Source of the DNA: Eucommia ulmoides
Taxonomy: Eukaryota; Streptophyta; Magnoliopsida; Garryales; Eucommiaceae
Length of the DNA stretch: 64,000 nt
Reading direction: 5' to 3'
NCBI GenBank assembly: GCA_016647705.1
Contig: CM028328.1
Span: 6,473,311-6,537,310 of the forward strand
The position numbers and the translations under genes are program-made. A model generated the notes under the pieces. It was not told where the DNA came from. It did no database searches and was given only the letters and a program-made list of their open reading frames with translations. Of this stretch, positions 1 through 11,895 are shown piece by piece; the first letter of the stretch is position 1, and each line of letters opens with the position of its first letter.

Positions 1-1
1 G

Positions 2-405
2 GGCAATTTTCTCATTTCCTGGCTTAGTAAGAAACAAACTGTTGTTTCTTGCTCTAGTTCTGAAGCTGAATATGGTGCCATGGCTGATGCAACTAAAGAG
101 TTTCTCTGGCTTCGATGGATACTAGCTAACATGGGCATCTTTTCTTCTATAGCCACTACCCTACACTATGACAACATGAGTGCTATTCAGATCGCTCACA
201 ATGATGTATTCCACGAGCGTACAAAACACATTGAGACTGATTGTCACTTCATCCGTCATCACATTCTCCAAAATACGATTCGTCTACATCCGTCAGTTCA
301 GCCGATCGGACAGCAGATATTTTCACTAAGACTCATTCACCTAGACGTTTTCACTATTTTAGTTTCCAAACTCAAGTTCACCTTTCACTTTCCGACTTGA
401 GTTTG
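2..405 (+). pseudogene. Ty1/copia pol C-terminus (RNase H), frameshifted
   Basis: This is the tail of a copia polyprotein whose upstream part lies outside the window. The open frame from base 2 carries the classic RNase H end: SWLSKKQ, SSSEAEYGAMA, EFLWLRWIL, YDNMSAIQIA, HERTKHIETDCHFIRHHI. The conserved continuation (SVSSADRTADIFTK, then HSPRRFH) is in another frame from about base 285. A 1-nt indel near 280-295 has therefore broken the gene. RNase H removes template RNA during reverse transcription. The purine tract and LTR that follow directly fix the orientation as plus. The family call is firm; the copia lineage is not resolved. Confidence 0.93.
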
Positions 406-446
406 AGGGGGGGAGGGGGGGGAGGGGGGGGGGAGGGGAGGGTTAG
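406..446 (+). other. Polypurine tract of the copia element
   Basis: An almost pure G/A tract lies between the end of the copia coding region and the LTR, where the plus-strand primer of reverse transcription belongs. Its length suggests G-run expansion since insertion. Confidence 0.75.
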
Positions 447-618
447 TGTAATAATGGGCTTAGCCCACTTGGTCCATAGGGCAAAACCCTAACCCTACTT
501 TCCCTATAAATACTCATGTATAGTTTCTATTCTGTATATTCTTAATACATGTAACCTTGTATTTCTTTCTCAATATATCAATAAATGGTTCATTCTCCAA
601 TTCTCAATTATCTTAACA
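447..618 (+). repeat. 3' LTR of the copia element (short, about 172 bp)
   Basis: It begins TGTAATAATGGG after the purine tract and ends CTTAACA, giving the usual TG...CA ends. It contains a TATA-like CCCTATAAATA, an AAACCCTAACCC telo-box just upstream of it, and a CAATAAATGG poly(A)-like signal. The 5' LTR is outside the window, so neither LTR identity nor TSD can be checked. The right end could be 618 or 620. Confidence 0.75.
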
Positions 619-748
619 CATATGACTTTTAAAAAAAAGGAATCACCACATATATTACAATAAATTATTTACAATTTCATTGTTATCTTAACGTCTTCTA
701 CAATCGTGACATACATCAAAATATACATGCACATGTATACGTATATAA

Positions 749-1370
749 GGGTATTTACCTCTTATCTCCCTTGTAATTTGTCTAAAATCATAAACTTTTA
801 TCTTTTGAAAAATATCATCAGTCAACCCCTTCGAACCATTTAAAAAATATACTCTTCTCTAGTTTAAAAAAAAAAAAATCAAAAATTCACTAAAACCGTT
901 ATTTTTAGAAATGTATTTTTTACACCTATATTTGTTTTTTAAAAATATATTTTTTTTTTCATAACTCAACCACCGCCACTACCCTCGCATCATTTTTCTA
1001 ATTTGTTAAAAATGAAATGGGTAATTTTGTTCTTTATATTTTAAGTAGGGGTGTTAATATAACAAAAAACTTCAAGGGATATTTATATCTTCTAATTATT
1101 TTTAAATTATTAAGGATAAAAGTATATTTTCAATTAAAAAAAATGTACTAATTTTTAACCTATAGGGGAGTTAAATAGTGTATGACCGAAAATGATAGAG
1201 GAAGACCAGTATTTAATGAATGATAGGGGAGATTTGTGGTGTTAGACAAAATGACAAGGGAGGTAAACGTTAAATATCTGAAAAATGATAAAGGATGACC
1301 AATATTTAATAAACGATAAGAGAGATTTGTGATTTTAGGCAAAATGATAGGAGAGGTAAACGGTAAACCC
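749..1370. mobile_element. Decayed foldback/MULE-like inverted-repeat element
   Basis: The left arm (749 to about 840: tttacctc, then tctaaaatcataaac, then ccttcgaac) is repeated in reverse complement by the right end (about 1278-1370). The right arm is itself duplicated as a 93-bp tandem repeat (about 1185-1277 and 1278-1370). No coding sequence lies inside. The flanks (CGTATATAA and ATATATAAA) resemble a degraded 9-bp duplication, which would fit Mutator-like elements, but the match is imperfect. Confidence 0.5.
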
Positions 1371-2085
1371 ATATATAAATATAGATGCATATATTAGGAA
1401 AATAAAGAGTTCATGAAGAAATTAACGTGGATGATAATTATTATCAAAATATTAAGCGACAACTAAAAAATATTTGTGTTACTAAAATTCCACTTGAATA
1501 CATTTAAATTTGCTAAATTAAAAATACAAAAGAGACAAACTCACATAATCCAAGAAAATAACAATGGAAAGCTCTTATTCATTTTGGGTAAGAGCTTCCG
1601 ATTTTAATTGTTAGATGAATGGTACCAAGTGAGTCCGGTCGAAAAGGGAAGATGTTTTCTTTTCTTGTGAATCAAAGCTCGACTCTTCTGGGAAACACTT
1701 ATGGAATTAAATTTTGAATTCATTCCTAAATTTATCAGGCCGATGGGTAGGAGTGTATGTTTAAGATCGTTGGGAGGTGCCTAGTCAAAGTGTGCGTAAG
1801 TTAACCTGAACACTCCTTACTGTAAAAATAAAAAATAAAAATTGAAATGAATGGTAGTATGGTACAATTATAAAGTGCAATTCTATGTATTTTCTTTAAT
1901 AGAAATTTAGGCTATATACTTCCCCCCGTTATTTGGCGGGTCACCACATACATTCCCTACTAAGAAGCAAAATATGAAAAAAAAAGTTCTTTAGTGAAGA
2001 AAAACTTACCTTAAGTGAGAGAGGGGAACACTTGAGTTCGGAATTGTATCTTGTATCTTCATCACTATTTTCCTTTTCTTCTCTT

Positions 2086-2137
<52 letters not shown>

Positions 2138-2312
2138 TTTTTGGGGATATTTAGGGTAACTGGTAAGGTGGAAAGGTTTGAAGAAGTGTGGGATGAAGGA
2201 AAATGGGAGAAATTTCATACGTAAGAAGGGGAAGAGAGGAATGCTGAGGGCTGGAAGTGTTCTTAGTTGACTTTGGGGAGGAGAATGGGTTGACTCATAT
2301 AGGAAATGCCCT
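1371..2312. other. AT-rich intergenic stretch without recognised gene
   Basis: No conserved coding frame was seen. It contains a (TA)n microsatellite at about 2088-2132. The purine-rich part at 2160-2300 gives a fortuitous open frame on the minus strand with low-complexity protein that I do not regard as a gene. Confidence 0.6.
2088..2132. repeat. (TA)n microsatellite
   Basis: About 22 uninterrupted TA units. Confidence 0.95.
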
Positions 2313-2786
2313 CTCCTGGGCATCCAGGATGCATGTTTATCCCTGGATGCGCAAGCCTGCATATTTGGGCCATCGGTAATCCTACCTACTGACAGCCCCT
2401 ATTAATCACTCAAACACGTTTTAGCCCCTATAAATATAGTATTTCATGAATTTTCATCCAAACATTAAGTCTTTCTAACTTTGGGTAATGTCTAAAAACA
2501 CTCCAAAACAACCCCCATTCGCTCCAAAATAGAATGTAATACTTGTCATCTCCTGGGCATCCAGGATGCACGTTTATCCCTGGATGCACAAGCCTGCATA
2601 TTTGGGCCGTCGGTAATCCTACCTACTGACAGCCCCTATTAATCACTCAAACATGTTTTAGCCCCTATAAATATAGTATTTCATGAATTTTCATCCAAAC
2701 ATTAAGTCTTTCTAACTTTGGGTAATGTCTAAAAACACTCCAAAACATCCCCCATTCGCTCCAAAATAGAATGTAATACTTGTCAT
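2313..2786. repeat. 237-bp tandem duplication, two copies
   Basis: Copy 1 is 2313-2549 and copy 2 is 2550-2786, offset exactly 237 bp. By eye they differ at about five positions, nearly all transitions. Each copy opens with a hairpin-forming segment: GCATCCAGG, a 12-base loop region, then CCTGGATGC. The high identity suggests a recent duplication. No coding frame is conserved in either copy. Confidence 0.92.
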
Positions 2787-5524
2787 CTTCCAAAATAAGT
2801 GGGAAACGAGAAAATTATTACTAAATGCATTTTTTTTTTAAAAAAAAAAAACCTTTAAATTGATGGTCGTAAAACAAAATTGGGTCATCCAATTTGTAGG
2901 AAAACTTTAAATTGCTTACCAATTTGATGAATTTTCAAAAAAGCCCAAACTTTGGGGTCAAAATAAAAATTATCTAAATACTTTGTTTTCACTTGATTTA
3001 TTCGAATTTGAACATTGAAAAGTTAAACTGATTTATTAGAACATAATAATCACTTCTAATTTGATCAAATAAGCCCAAAAATAACTTTTGCAAATTCAAT
3101 TGTGACCTTGAAATTTTTCTTTAACTTTTCAAATCTCAATTGGAGTTCTGATTCGAGTTTTTTTAGAATTAACAATTATTATTAAAGATCAAATTGAAAA
3201 TTTGAATCATAATTGATCCATTTGAATATCGATTTAAGGTTACTCAAAATTCCAATTAAACCCCCTAAAATGTTCTATTTCGAGAAATTGTCCAATTGGC
3301 CAATTCTCGCCCGGGGGAGGGGGGCTAATTGGGATTAAAAGACTTTCAATAAACTTATTTTAAGGTTAATTGAACTTTCCAAAGATTAACTTTGAATCTT
3401 AAAGTTCAAGATTAATCTTTCAATTTTTTAATTTAGTCCCTAAAACTTTTAAAAGGCACAATTGTGGTTCCCAATCTCGAATTGGATAACTTTTAGGGAA
3501 AATCGGTGAAAAATCATTTTTTTAAGTCTAATTGGTGAAAAGTCATTTTGTGTTATTAGGTTTTGATTTAGTTTTTTAAGTTAGATTACACTTGTGTTTT
3601 AGTCCCGCATTGTAGAAATTGTAGGGATATTGCAGGAATTATAGGGAGTCTTTTAATGAGTACATTTGATTTTTATAGTGAATTATGTTATATGTAACTA
3701 ATATTAATTACAATTTTATAATTGTTATTTTTCACACATATTTGGACATTTTTAGTTACATGTGCTTATATAATATTAGTGACATGTTACAATTACACAC
3801 ATATATATATGTATAATATTTTGTGATGTTATTGAAAAAATATCAAATTTTTTAGTTACATATCAGAGACATGTAACTAAAAGTTACATATTATTGAAAC
3901 ATGTAACTGAAAAATATCAAATTTTTTAGTTACATATTAGAGAAATGTAATTAAAAAGTTACATATTATTGAAATATGTAACAGAAAAAAAAATAATTAG
4001 TTACCTATAACTGATACAATAATATTACACAGAAAAGTAATTACATGTAACTAGCGCGTAACTATCACGTGAGTAAGGCTTCCGCCTTTTTAAAACAGAT
4101 GAGATTAAATCAAAAAAATTTACCGCATGTAAGACTTTTAACCAATTAGAGCTTAAATAGAGGATCTTCCACCGATTGTCCATAACTTTTAACTTAATTG
4201 GGGTTTTGAAATAATAATTTTGACTGGAGATTAAATTTATTATTTTAAATTTCAATTTAGCCCTTAAAGCTTCCAATTGCAATTTTAAATCTTGAATTAA
4301 TTCTTGAAATCTTAGAATCAGGACCCTCCGTTTTAATTTGGATATTTTTAAAATTCATGAATAATCGATTCAACCAAAATCATTATTATTATTCATTTTT
4401 TTTAATAATGAAATGTCATTTATTGGTGGGACAAAATTTAGTGCTAGCAGACAATTAATTTAATAGTTTTCTCTTAAAATAATGATAAAATAACATTTTT
4501 TTAAAAAAAAATAAATCGATTCCATGGGATGATCTCACTCTCGTTCGGCTGGCCAAATTAAAAAGCAAAATTATTCAAATAAAAAAGTCAAAAAAATAAA
4601 TAAATCAATAATACAACAAATAACTCGTGAATAGTTATTCTAAATCAAGGCTTGAACCTTACACATCACTTTTCTAAAATAATTTTCTTCAAATCAGTCA
4701 ACTACAAGTATTGACAATCTTGAATTAAATTTTATGGGCTTCATTGAAATCTCACCCTTCAATAATAATCAAGCTAATTTAATAATGTTACAATAAATAA
4801 ATAAAAAAAATATCATACTTAAATTGATATATCAATTATTTAATTAATTGCGTAACGATAAAGGGTAAGAAAATAATGATCAAACTTTGAATATAAACCC
4901 CAATTATTTTTAAATAAGTCAACTTCTATGTGCCACATTGAATTTACTAATATCTATTATGTAAATCAGGACATATTTTATATTTTAAAAAATTTTGACC
5001 ATCAAATTAGATTTTTATCCAATAGTCAAGATTAAATAAGATTTCGTAATATCTTTGGCCTTAATTTTTATCCCCAACAAATCTCTCACAAATTTTTATC
5101 CTACTTTTTATCCTTAACAAATTTCAATTAAATTTTAAATATCTTTTCATTAACTGTTTGGTTTAATTTGATGGAATGGATGGTTGGAATGAGCTGATAA
5201 AATATTTAGGAAGAAAAATTTTTGTTTAAAATTTTTGCAACCCCACTTACAAAATAGTTGAGTTTGCCAATATTTTATACCTTCTAAGTTTTACATATAC
5301 GCTTTACTAACCAAACTTTTATTATTTATTATTTTTTAACCCTTATAAATTACAAACATTGATATAGTACCTTTAGACATGAAAATTCCCAGTGTGTATA
5401 TATATAGCAAATAATAAGAATTTATTATATCTATTATTTTTTCAGATATCGCTGGATGTATTCTTCTATATACATTTACAATATGAATATAATGAAGTTA
5501 GGTATTTCATATTAATGTAATGTA
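2787..5524. other. AT-rich intergenic DNA, no gene recognised
   Basis: Long A/T-rich non-coding sequence with no conserved protein motif on either strand. Its only clear structure is the 74-bp tandem repeat at 3841-3988 and many short agttacat/atgtaact palindromic motifs between 3690 and 4060. Confidence 0.6.
3841..3988. repeat. 74-bp tandem repeat, two copies
   Basis: The unit starting tatcaaattttttagttaca occurs at 3841 and again at 3915. Each unit holds inverted gttacat and atgtaac motifs. The copies differ by a few substitutions. Confidence 0.8.
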
Positions 5525-5537
5525 AGTATCGTTTGAT

Positions 5538-5643
5538 TAATTTTTTTGGGTACAAACGGTTGGGGGAGGGGCTTTTGAACACTAGGCCTCCCACTAAGGA
5601 GACACACTAGATAACCGTTAGATTACAAGTTTTGGGTTATTTG
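5538..5643 (-). mobile_element. Probable tRNA-derived SINE
   Basis: About 106 bp is bracketed by a 13-bp direct repeat AGTATCGTTTGAT (5525-5537 and 5644-5656), which looks like a target-site duplication. On the minus strand the body reads like a decayed plant SINE head: a TAACGGTTA segment, cttagtgGGAGG, then a B-box-like GTTCAAAAGCCC, ending in an A-rich tail (the run of T on the plus strand near 5541). The tRNA boxes are weak, so the SINE family is uncertain. The flanking duplication is the stronger evidence. Confidence 0.62.
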
Positions 5644-5741
5644 AGTATCGTTTGATAATATTTTTTAAGTTTGTTTAGTTGTTGTTTATTTTTATTTTTT
5701 AAAAAAAGGAAGTAAGAACAAGTTCTTTTTTTTTTTCAAAA

Positions 5742-5744
<3 letters not shown>

Positions 5745-5799
<55 letters not shown>
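5745..5799. repeat. (AT)n microsatellite
   Basis: About 27 AT units between T-rich stretches. Confidence 0.95.
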
Positions 5800-5802
<3 letters not shown>

Positions 5803-7388
5803 CACATTTTTTTGTTTTTTATTTTTAAATATTTTTTTGTAAAAATATTTCTTTTCTATTTTAAAAGTTTTAAAAAGAAATATTGGCAAACATTGAGGGT
5901 GACTTTTTTTAGAAATTAAAGAAAATGGGAAAAAAAAACAATTCCTTACTTACTGGTACTTTGAACTAGTCCGTTCCATAAACCAGGACACACCTAATCA
6001 CTGAAAAGAAGTTAAAATTTTAGGCTTGTGCGGTAACATTGACCCCCCTGTCATTTTGATTATTTACAAAGATACCCCTCATTTTAATTTTTAAAGAAAA
6101 AAATAAACAAGCATAATCAAGCATACAAAATAAATTCATCCATATTAATTAAAATTCATTTAACCAAAATTATTAAGATAGTTACATTATTTATTTTAAT
6201 TAATACTAAATGATTGGGTGGGCTTAATAATAAAAACTTGTGCCCTAATTTGGTCCTAAAAATTGACATCCTTAAAATTCAAGGTCCTAGGCTGGTCTTT
6301 AGGTCGAAATTCTCAGTTCAAGTCTTAAAATATGATACATAGGTTGGACAAGGCTTTGAACCCATGAACAACCCTAGTGGATGATGTTGGGCGGTGGTTG
6401 TGGCAGTGTGTTTGTGGTTAGGGGATGTTGGTGGTAAAGAAAAAGGTCAAAAAAATGAAAAGAAAAAAAAACGGTAGGCTATTTTTTATAGTAATTTTGT
6501 CTTTCTGAGTTTAAATGAAAGTGTTAATTGTCCATTTAAAAAATTACAAGGTTATTTTTGAAATTCAATTAATGACATCATCATTTTCAAAGCCAAATTA
6601 GGTTTAATTTGTAGTCAGAATTAAATGATAGGGGTTCCCGTGGTATTAGATAAAATAATAGGAGTGTCTATGGAATTAGTTGAAATCAGAGGGATGTGAT
6701 TGATATAAACCCTTAAAATATGTGACATGTTTTAAAGACTTGATGGATACTTAGTCTTACCAAATAGGTTCATGCCACTGGGAGATTCCTTGTTTGGTTA
6801 CAACAAAGTTGTTGGGACATTACCCCGAAATTCTCGGAGCAATAAATAACAAAAATGAAAATATTGACTTATCCTGAAAATGTTGATTTCTTGATTGTTT
6901 TTCCATCTTCGTCTCATATCTACAAAAATTTTCAGATAGCATTTCATATTTGATTTTTTATTCTTGTTACCCGATAACTAACCGACCCGACCAACTCCGA
7001 ATTAGATCAGGGTAATGTGGCCACATGGTTAGCTTCGGTTGAGGAGAGCTACTGAAATTTTTCTTTGGGTCTACTGACTGAAATCCTTTAACCCCGATCC
7101 GATCGACCAATTACACCCCTACTACTAATAATAAGTATGTGCACATGACATGATCAAATGATGAATGATACTTTTATAAACAAGAACTGCGATTTTGAAG
7201 ATGCTTAAGATGCATGGCCTTGCATATATTATTATTATTTTTTTTTTATGTGTTATGATAAAAAAAAAAATTAAATAGTTAATGAAATAAATTTAGCAAC
7301 AAAGTGTTAAGATTGTAATTTTCAGTAAATGACACATTTGAAAATGTCACAGTTAAGATGACTAAATAAGTCGTATAATAGTAGTAGA
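5800..7388. other. Intergenic DNA with a possible decayed inverted-repeat element
   Basis: No gene was seen. The left side (about 6030-6090, acccccctgtcattttga) and the right side (about 6628-6715, aaatgataggggttcccgtg and a second such unit) share reverse-complement similarity, and also resemble the arms of the element at 749-1370. This suggests an old foldback element of the same type, but boundaries and TSD could not be fixed. Confidence 0.35.
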
Positions 7389-8237
7389 CACTATAAGAAA
7401 AATGACTTTCGACTATGAAATTTATCTACAAAATATAAATTTCATAGTTAAATGTTAATTTTTTGCAACGAATTATAAAAGTTGTTGCACAAAGTTGATT
7501 TTTCTTACTTTAATTTTTATTTTTTATTTTTTTTTTATTTTACCTACGAAAGATAATTTGTAGCTAATTGACTTCCCGCCAAAATACTTTTGGTGCAAAT
7601 AGTATAACTACGAAATTGATTCATAGCCAAAGATATTTTTAAATTATTAGCTACGACGGTTATTTTTTTCTGTAGCCAACAAATTTGGTGCTAAATTTTT
7701 AACAATGGAAAGCAATTTCTCTACGAAAGATACTATAGCGAAAAACTAGTATTTTGTACTACGAAAGTAATTTTTGTGAGGAAATTTCTTCGCACCATAA
7801 TTTTTTCGGCTCAAATAGTATAGCTACAAACACAATTCATAGTGCAAAGGAGAAGTTATTTAAATACTATCTATGATGAATATTTTTTCGTTAGTAACAA
7901 ATTTTGGGCTAAATTTTTCATCACTAATAAAAAATATCGCTACAAAAAATACCGTAGCAAAATTTTGTAATTTGCACTACGAAAATAAAATTGTCGGAAA
8001 AACTAACATTCAGTTATAAATATTGCAATATCTTTTTTTGTAGAGAATAGTTAATTTTTTAATTACTTAGCTATTCAGAATATTTTTGGTCATCAATAAA
8101 TTTAGCGCTAAAATTTTAATCGGTAATAAATATTTTGACACAATAAGTATCGTAACAGAAATTTTTAATTTAAATTAAAAGAATTAATTTTGGAGAAAAA
8201 ATAAATAAATAAAAGTCTAAAATAAAAAAACTCAAAA
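7389..8237 (+). mobile_element. CACTA (En/Spm-like) left end with subterminal repeats
   Basis: It starts CACTATAAGAAAAATGAC, close to the usual plant CACTA terminus. About 800 bp follow in which short motifs recur in both orientations (ctacgaaag, ctacgaaat, tcatagc, gtagc), as in subterminal transposase-binding regions. No transposase is visible. At 8238 it is interrupted by a Helitron. Its own right end is not established: the CACTA end at 14497 has different subterminal motifs. Confidence 0.65.
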
Positions 8238-11200
8238 TCTATATAATAAAACAAGACGTACATAAGTGCTCTAGGCGAATCTCAACCATTTTTTATACCC
8301 TCCATAAAGAATAGTCCAGATTAATCTAAAAACTTAACATAAATATAAACTGTATTTATATATGTTATACCTAATATAATTTTTACCTTATTATATATTT
8401 TTTTAACCATTACCTTAATTACTTGAATTCTCTTACTCTCTCTATATCGAAACTCTAAAACTCAGTCGCCCAATTCTCTCTATAATCTAGCCCTAATTCG
8501 CGCTTCAAAGTCATCACGCCTCTTATTCCCCGCTCAACCACCGTCGCCATGGCCACACCACCGCCATTTCCATTGCCAACTTTCAGCCCCTTCGTCCTCT
8601 CTCCCTCCGCCATTATTGTTCCATCACCGTGCCAACCCCGTTCCATTGCAATTGCCGTGGCACTACCTTTCCATCGCTATCACCCGCTGTCTCCATTCCA
8701 TCGCCATCACTGCGCCCAGGTATGCTTTTCTCTCTTGCGCTCTCAAGCGATGCACGGTACCATCGCCATCACCCTCATCAATCTCCCGTCTCTCTCCATT
8801 CCATTATTGGACCGCAACAATCGCAACAACCACCACCTCTAACCTCCTTGTACGTAATAGTGGTTCAACCTCCAGGTACTCACTCACTCTGGATTTCACA
8901 AGTTAGGGTTTGATGTTTAGATTATGGGCTAGACTGGAATCTAAATACAACTTACTGTACTACATCAACCTCCACTTCTACCTCCACTTTAATTGAGAAA
9001 CAAAATAAGGGCACATTAAGGTGAAATTTTCAATTTTCCTTTGAATTGCAAGCCATGAAGAGAAAACCAGTTTGGAAACAAATGATGATGAATTGGAAAC
9101 AATTGTTGGAGCTAATTTGCTTAATCGTTTTTTTTTATTAGTGAGAATTCCTCAAATGCACAGCCAAAACAGGTATGGATCTATAATATTTCCATCATTT
9201 TATTTTTATTTTTATATAATCTTAATTCAAAATAGGCGATTCTCTTTGCTTTTATTTTATTTTTACTTTTTTAACTATTTTTGTTCAATTTTAAGCAGTA
9301 TCGATGACTTATATATATAGTCTCAATACTCTCTAACTCACTTTGCATTTCTCCTTCTCTCTCTCTCCCCCTACCTATCTTTGCTTATTCATAGGATTTT
9401 TTGATTGTTGAAGTAATGGTATAGAAGCATAGGATTTTTTGTTTGTTGAAATAAGGTATCTACTCAAATTCGATTTTCTTTCCCGTATGTCGGTGTCTGT
9501 TCTATTATTCTTTCCAAATTCCCGATTTTCTATTCCCTTAAGTTTCAATTTTTTATCTTTGATTTTTGATTTCCAATGGGAACAAAAGGTTGTTTTTTTG
9601 GAGTTAGGACTATTGGGTTTTTTTTTTTTGATTAGATGGTATTTTTCGTCTTAAGAGTTCGTAGGTTGTTTTTGAGTGATAATATTGGCTTTTGTTGATT
9701 AGATGGGGTTTTATTTTTTCGGATTAGATGAGGTTTATCCTTCTATTAGTCCCATTGCTGAATATTTCATACATTTGATTTATAGATCATTATGTTCTTC
9801 TTCTCAACCAGTGGCATGATTTGATTTGTCACGGGGTTATATTAACTTTCACCAAAAGACTTTGAAAAATGTAAAGTTGTCCATAAAGAGTACGAAGAAG
9901 CTGTCTTTGGTAAGCTTTTTATTATTGGTCCCAATATTACCCACTACATCTTATGTTTTCTATGTGTGTTTGTTTTGAAGTTGAACAATGATGTGATATT
10001 GGTTATCTTTACCCAGTGAGTTTAGGATTTATGATCTCATGCCCTTCCCATATTCTAGGTCAAGTTAGATATAGTGGAACCAGAGTTGCAAGTTGTCAAC
10101 AAAACTGAGCCTCCCATTTCTCTCCAAGCACTTTGTTTTGTTGTTCTAACATCAGACTAAGAAAAAAAAGCTACTTCAAATCTATTGCCTATTAATTTTA
10201 GTGGGCTATTAAAGGCATGGACTTGCAAAGATAACCAAAATCTGCAACCTCTTTCTACGTCATTTTTCGAATTCGTCTTCTGTATTAGTTTTTCATACTT
10301 GTTTCTAAAGCATATTGAAACTTCATATGATATCAGCATAAGGGTTTGAGTTTATTTATTTATATGCGAGAAAAAGGAAATGAAAAAAGACATGACACTT
10401 ATTGATTGTAAGACATAGATCTCAACACTATTCTAAGGTAACTATTTTATTTTAGTTTCCATAACAAACAAAAATGCTTTTCCATGGAGGCACTATTGTA
10501 TTTAATTATTAAATGTTGAATTCAATTCTTTATGCTATATATGCATGTATTGTCTATGGTTATTTGGTGTAGTGGCAGCTGGAATAGGATAAAATGAGGA
10601 TAGCAAATTTGTAATATATGCTGACTTCTGCTAGATTTTTTAGGTAAAGTTGTTTTTTTGAATCACGCGTTTTATAGGTTATTTTGTAATTGTGTGGTAA
10701 AAAACAGGTTTTATTGCATTAAAATTGTGATTATTGTAAATATATAAGGTTTATTTTCTTTTGTATGATTTTTCTGCTCTTCGGGAAATTGATAGATATA
10801 AGAATCTCAAACTCTCTTATTATCCTTTTTGGTTAAGCTTCTCTTTTGCTTTTTCTATATTCATTACGTAGAATTTTAAACTAATATATCATTTATTGGC
10901 TAAGTTTTATTGATAGTAATTAGTTATTGTTCTATTCATATGAAAACAATAGTCGGACCTTGAGAATATTATATAAATAATAGGAGTGTGTTTTTTTTTT
11001 TTTTTTTGGTACATGTATTATTAATTGTGTTTAATTTTGGTTCATTGGATGTACATTTATTATTAATTTATGTTTAATTGTGGTTCATTGGAGTTATTTG
11101 ACGAGGAAAAATAATTTAATGGTTCATCTATTTCATTATTCTAATTTCAATTTTTAGCATTGTTTTGTTCTTTTTTAGTTTTTTTTATACAATTTTTTTA

Positions 11201-11308
11201 CTCTAAAATATGATTTTAAAGTTATTCCAATTATAATTGAAAGCTATTTTTTTTTAAAATTAAAGTATCTTTTTTAGTATGTGCCTTCAGGCACGGGTTA
11301 TTTGCTAG
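8238..11308 (+). mobile_element. Non-autonomous Helitron, complete
   Basis: The 5' end is TCTATATAATAAAACAAG, preceded by A (8237). The 3' end is a stem-loop GTGCC-TTCA-GGCAC (11281-11294), ten bases, then CTAG (11305-11308), followed by T (11309). These are the TC...CTAG ends, the 3' hairpin and the A|T insertion site expected of Helitrons, with no target duplication. The length is 3071 bp with no Rep/helicase frame, so it is non-autonomous. The flanks rejoin into one continuous A-rich stretch. Inside, 8440-8900 is pyrimidine- and C-rich and looks like captured 5' UTR/exon sequence. Confidence 0.88.
8440..8910 (+). other. Exon-like, C-rich segment inside the Helitron
   Basis: The composition changes abruptly from AT-rich to C-rich with many CCATCGCC-type motifs. 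Three overlapping plus-strand frames are open but give low-complexity P/S/H/T-rich protein. One begins at an ATG at 8549 in a favourable gccATGgcc context, and cag|gtatgc at about 8719 could be a splice donor. It may be a captured gene fragment, but I recognise no protein family and cannot choose a frame. Confidence 0.35.
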
Positions 11309-11689
11309 TAAATAAATAAAACCCTAAAATCCACCCACACCCCCAAGAACTCTCATGTTTCTGAAATCCTACCCACGCCCAAGAACTCCAGCCATACTTG
11401 CTCCCACTCTCCATGCCAAAAATCGTCGTGCATTGATCCTCTCTCACGAATCCATACATCCCATAAATCTCTCACCCTCTCTTCATCTCTCCACATAAAT
11501 TGATGACTTCCTCCCTCTCCATTCCAATCTTCGATGATCCTACTCGCTACAAAACCACTACAAGATTGGTTGGAGAATAGTTTGCAATTCGCCAGAGAAC
11601 AACCTAAAATTCACATTTTGGAAACATATTTCGCGTTCTTGGGTGATTTCTTTGATAATTCGTGTTATTTTGCAAAGTTTTGTTCGGCC

Positions 11690-11895
11690 CCCTTACTGAT
11701 TGGAGACCCAATTTTGCATGCCTTGCATGCTTCTGATTAATTAAAGACTAAAATTCCAATTTGCAGAACTGTCCATTTCAAGAGGCATGCATTTCAAATC
11801 TTGGACCCTCTTTACAATTATTTAAAATTTCTACTTCATCATTGTCTTTGGTTTAACTGGAGTTCTTATTATATCGACAATTCATGTTCTGACAA
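11690..11895 (+). repeat. Dispersed direct repeat, copy 1
   Basis: About 200 bp, from ccccttactgattggagacc through ttgcatgccttgcatgcttc to a gttctgacaac-like end, is repeated with moderate divergence at about 12880-13090, roughly 1.19 kb downstream. It lies inside the CACTA-type segment. Confidence 0.8.

Noticed and set aside
2006-2362. 118-codon minus-strand frame
   Set aside because: It crosses the (TA)n microsatellite and translates it to an (IY)n run; no conserved motif.
8455-8913. Host gene in the Helitron region
   Set aside because: All three plus frames are open only because of C-rich composition. No domain, and splice sites cannot be confirmed.
11556-11570. CACTACAAGATTGG as a second CACTA left end
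   Set aside because: It has the first ten bases of the CACTA consensus but no subterminal repeat cluster follows, and the context looks like exon-type sequence.
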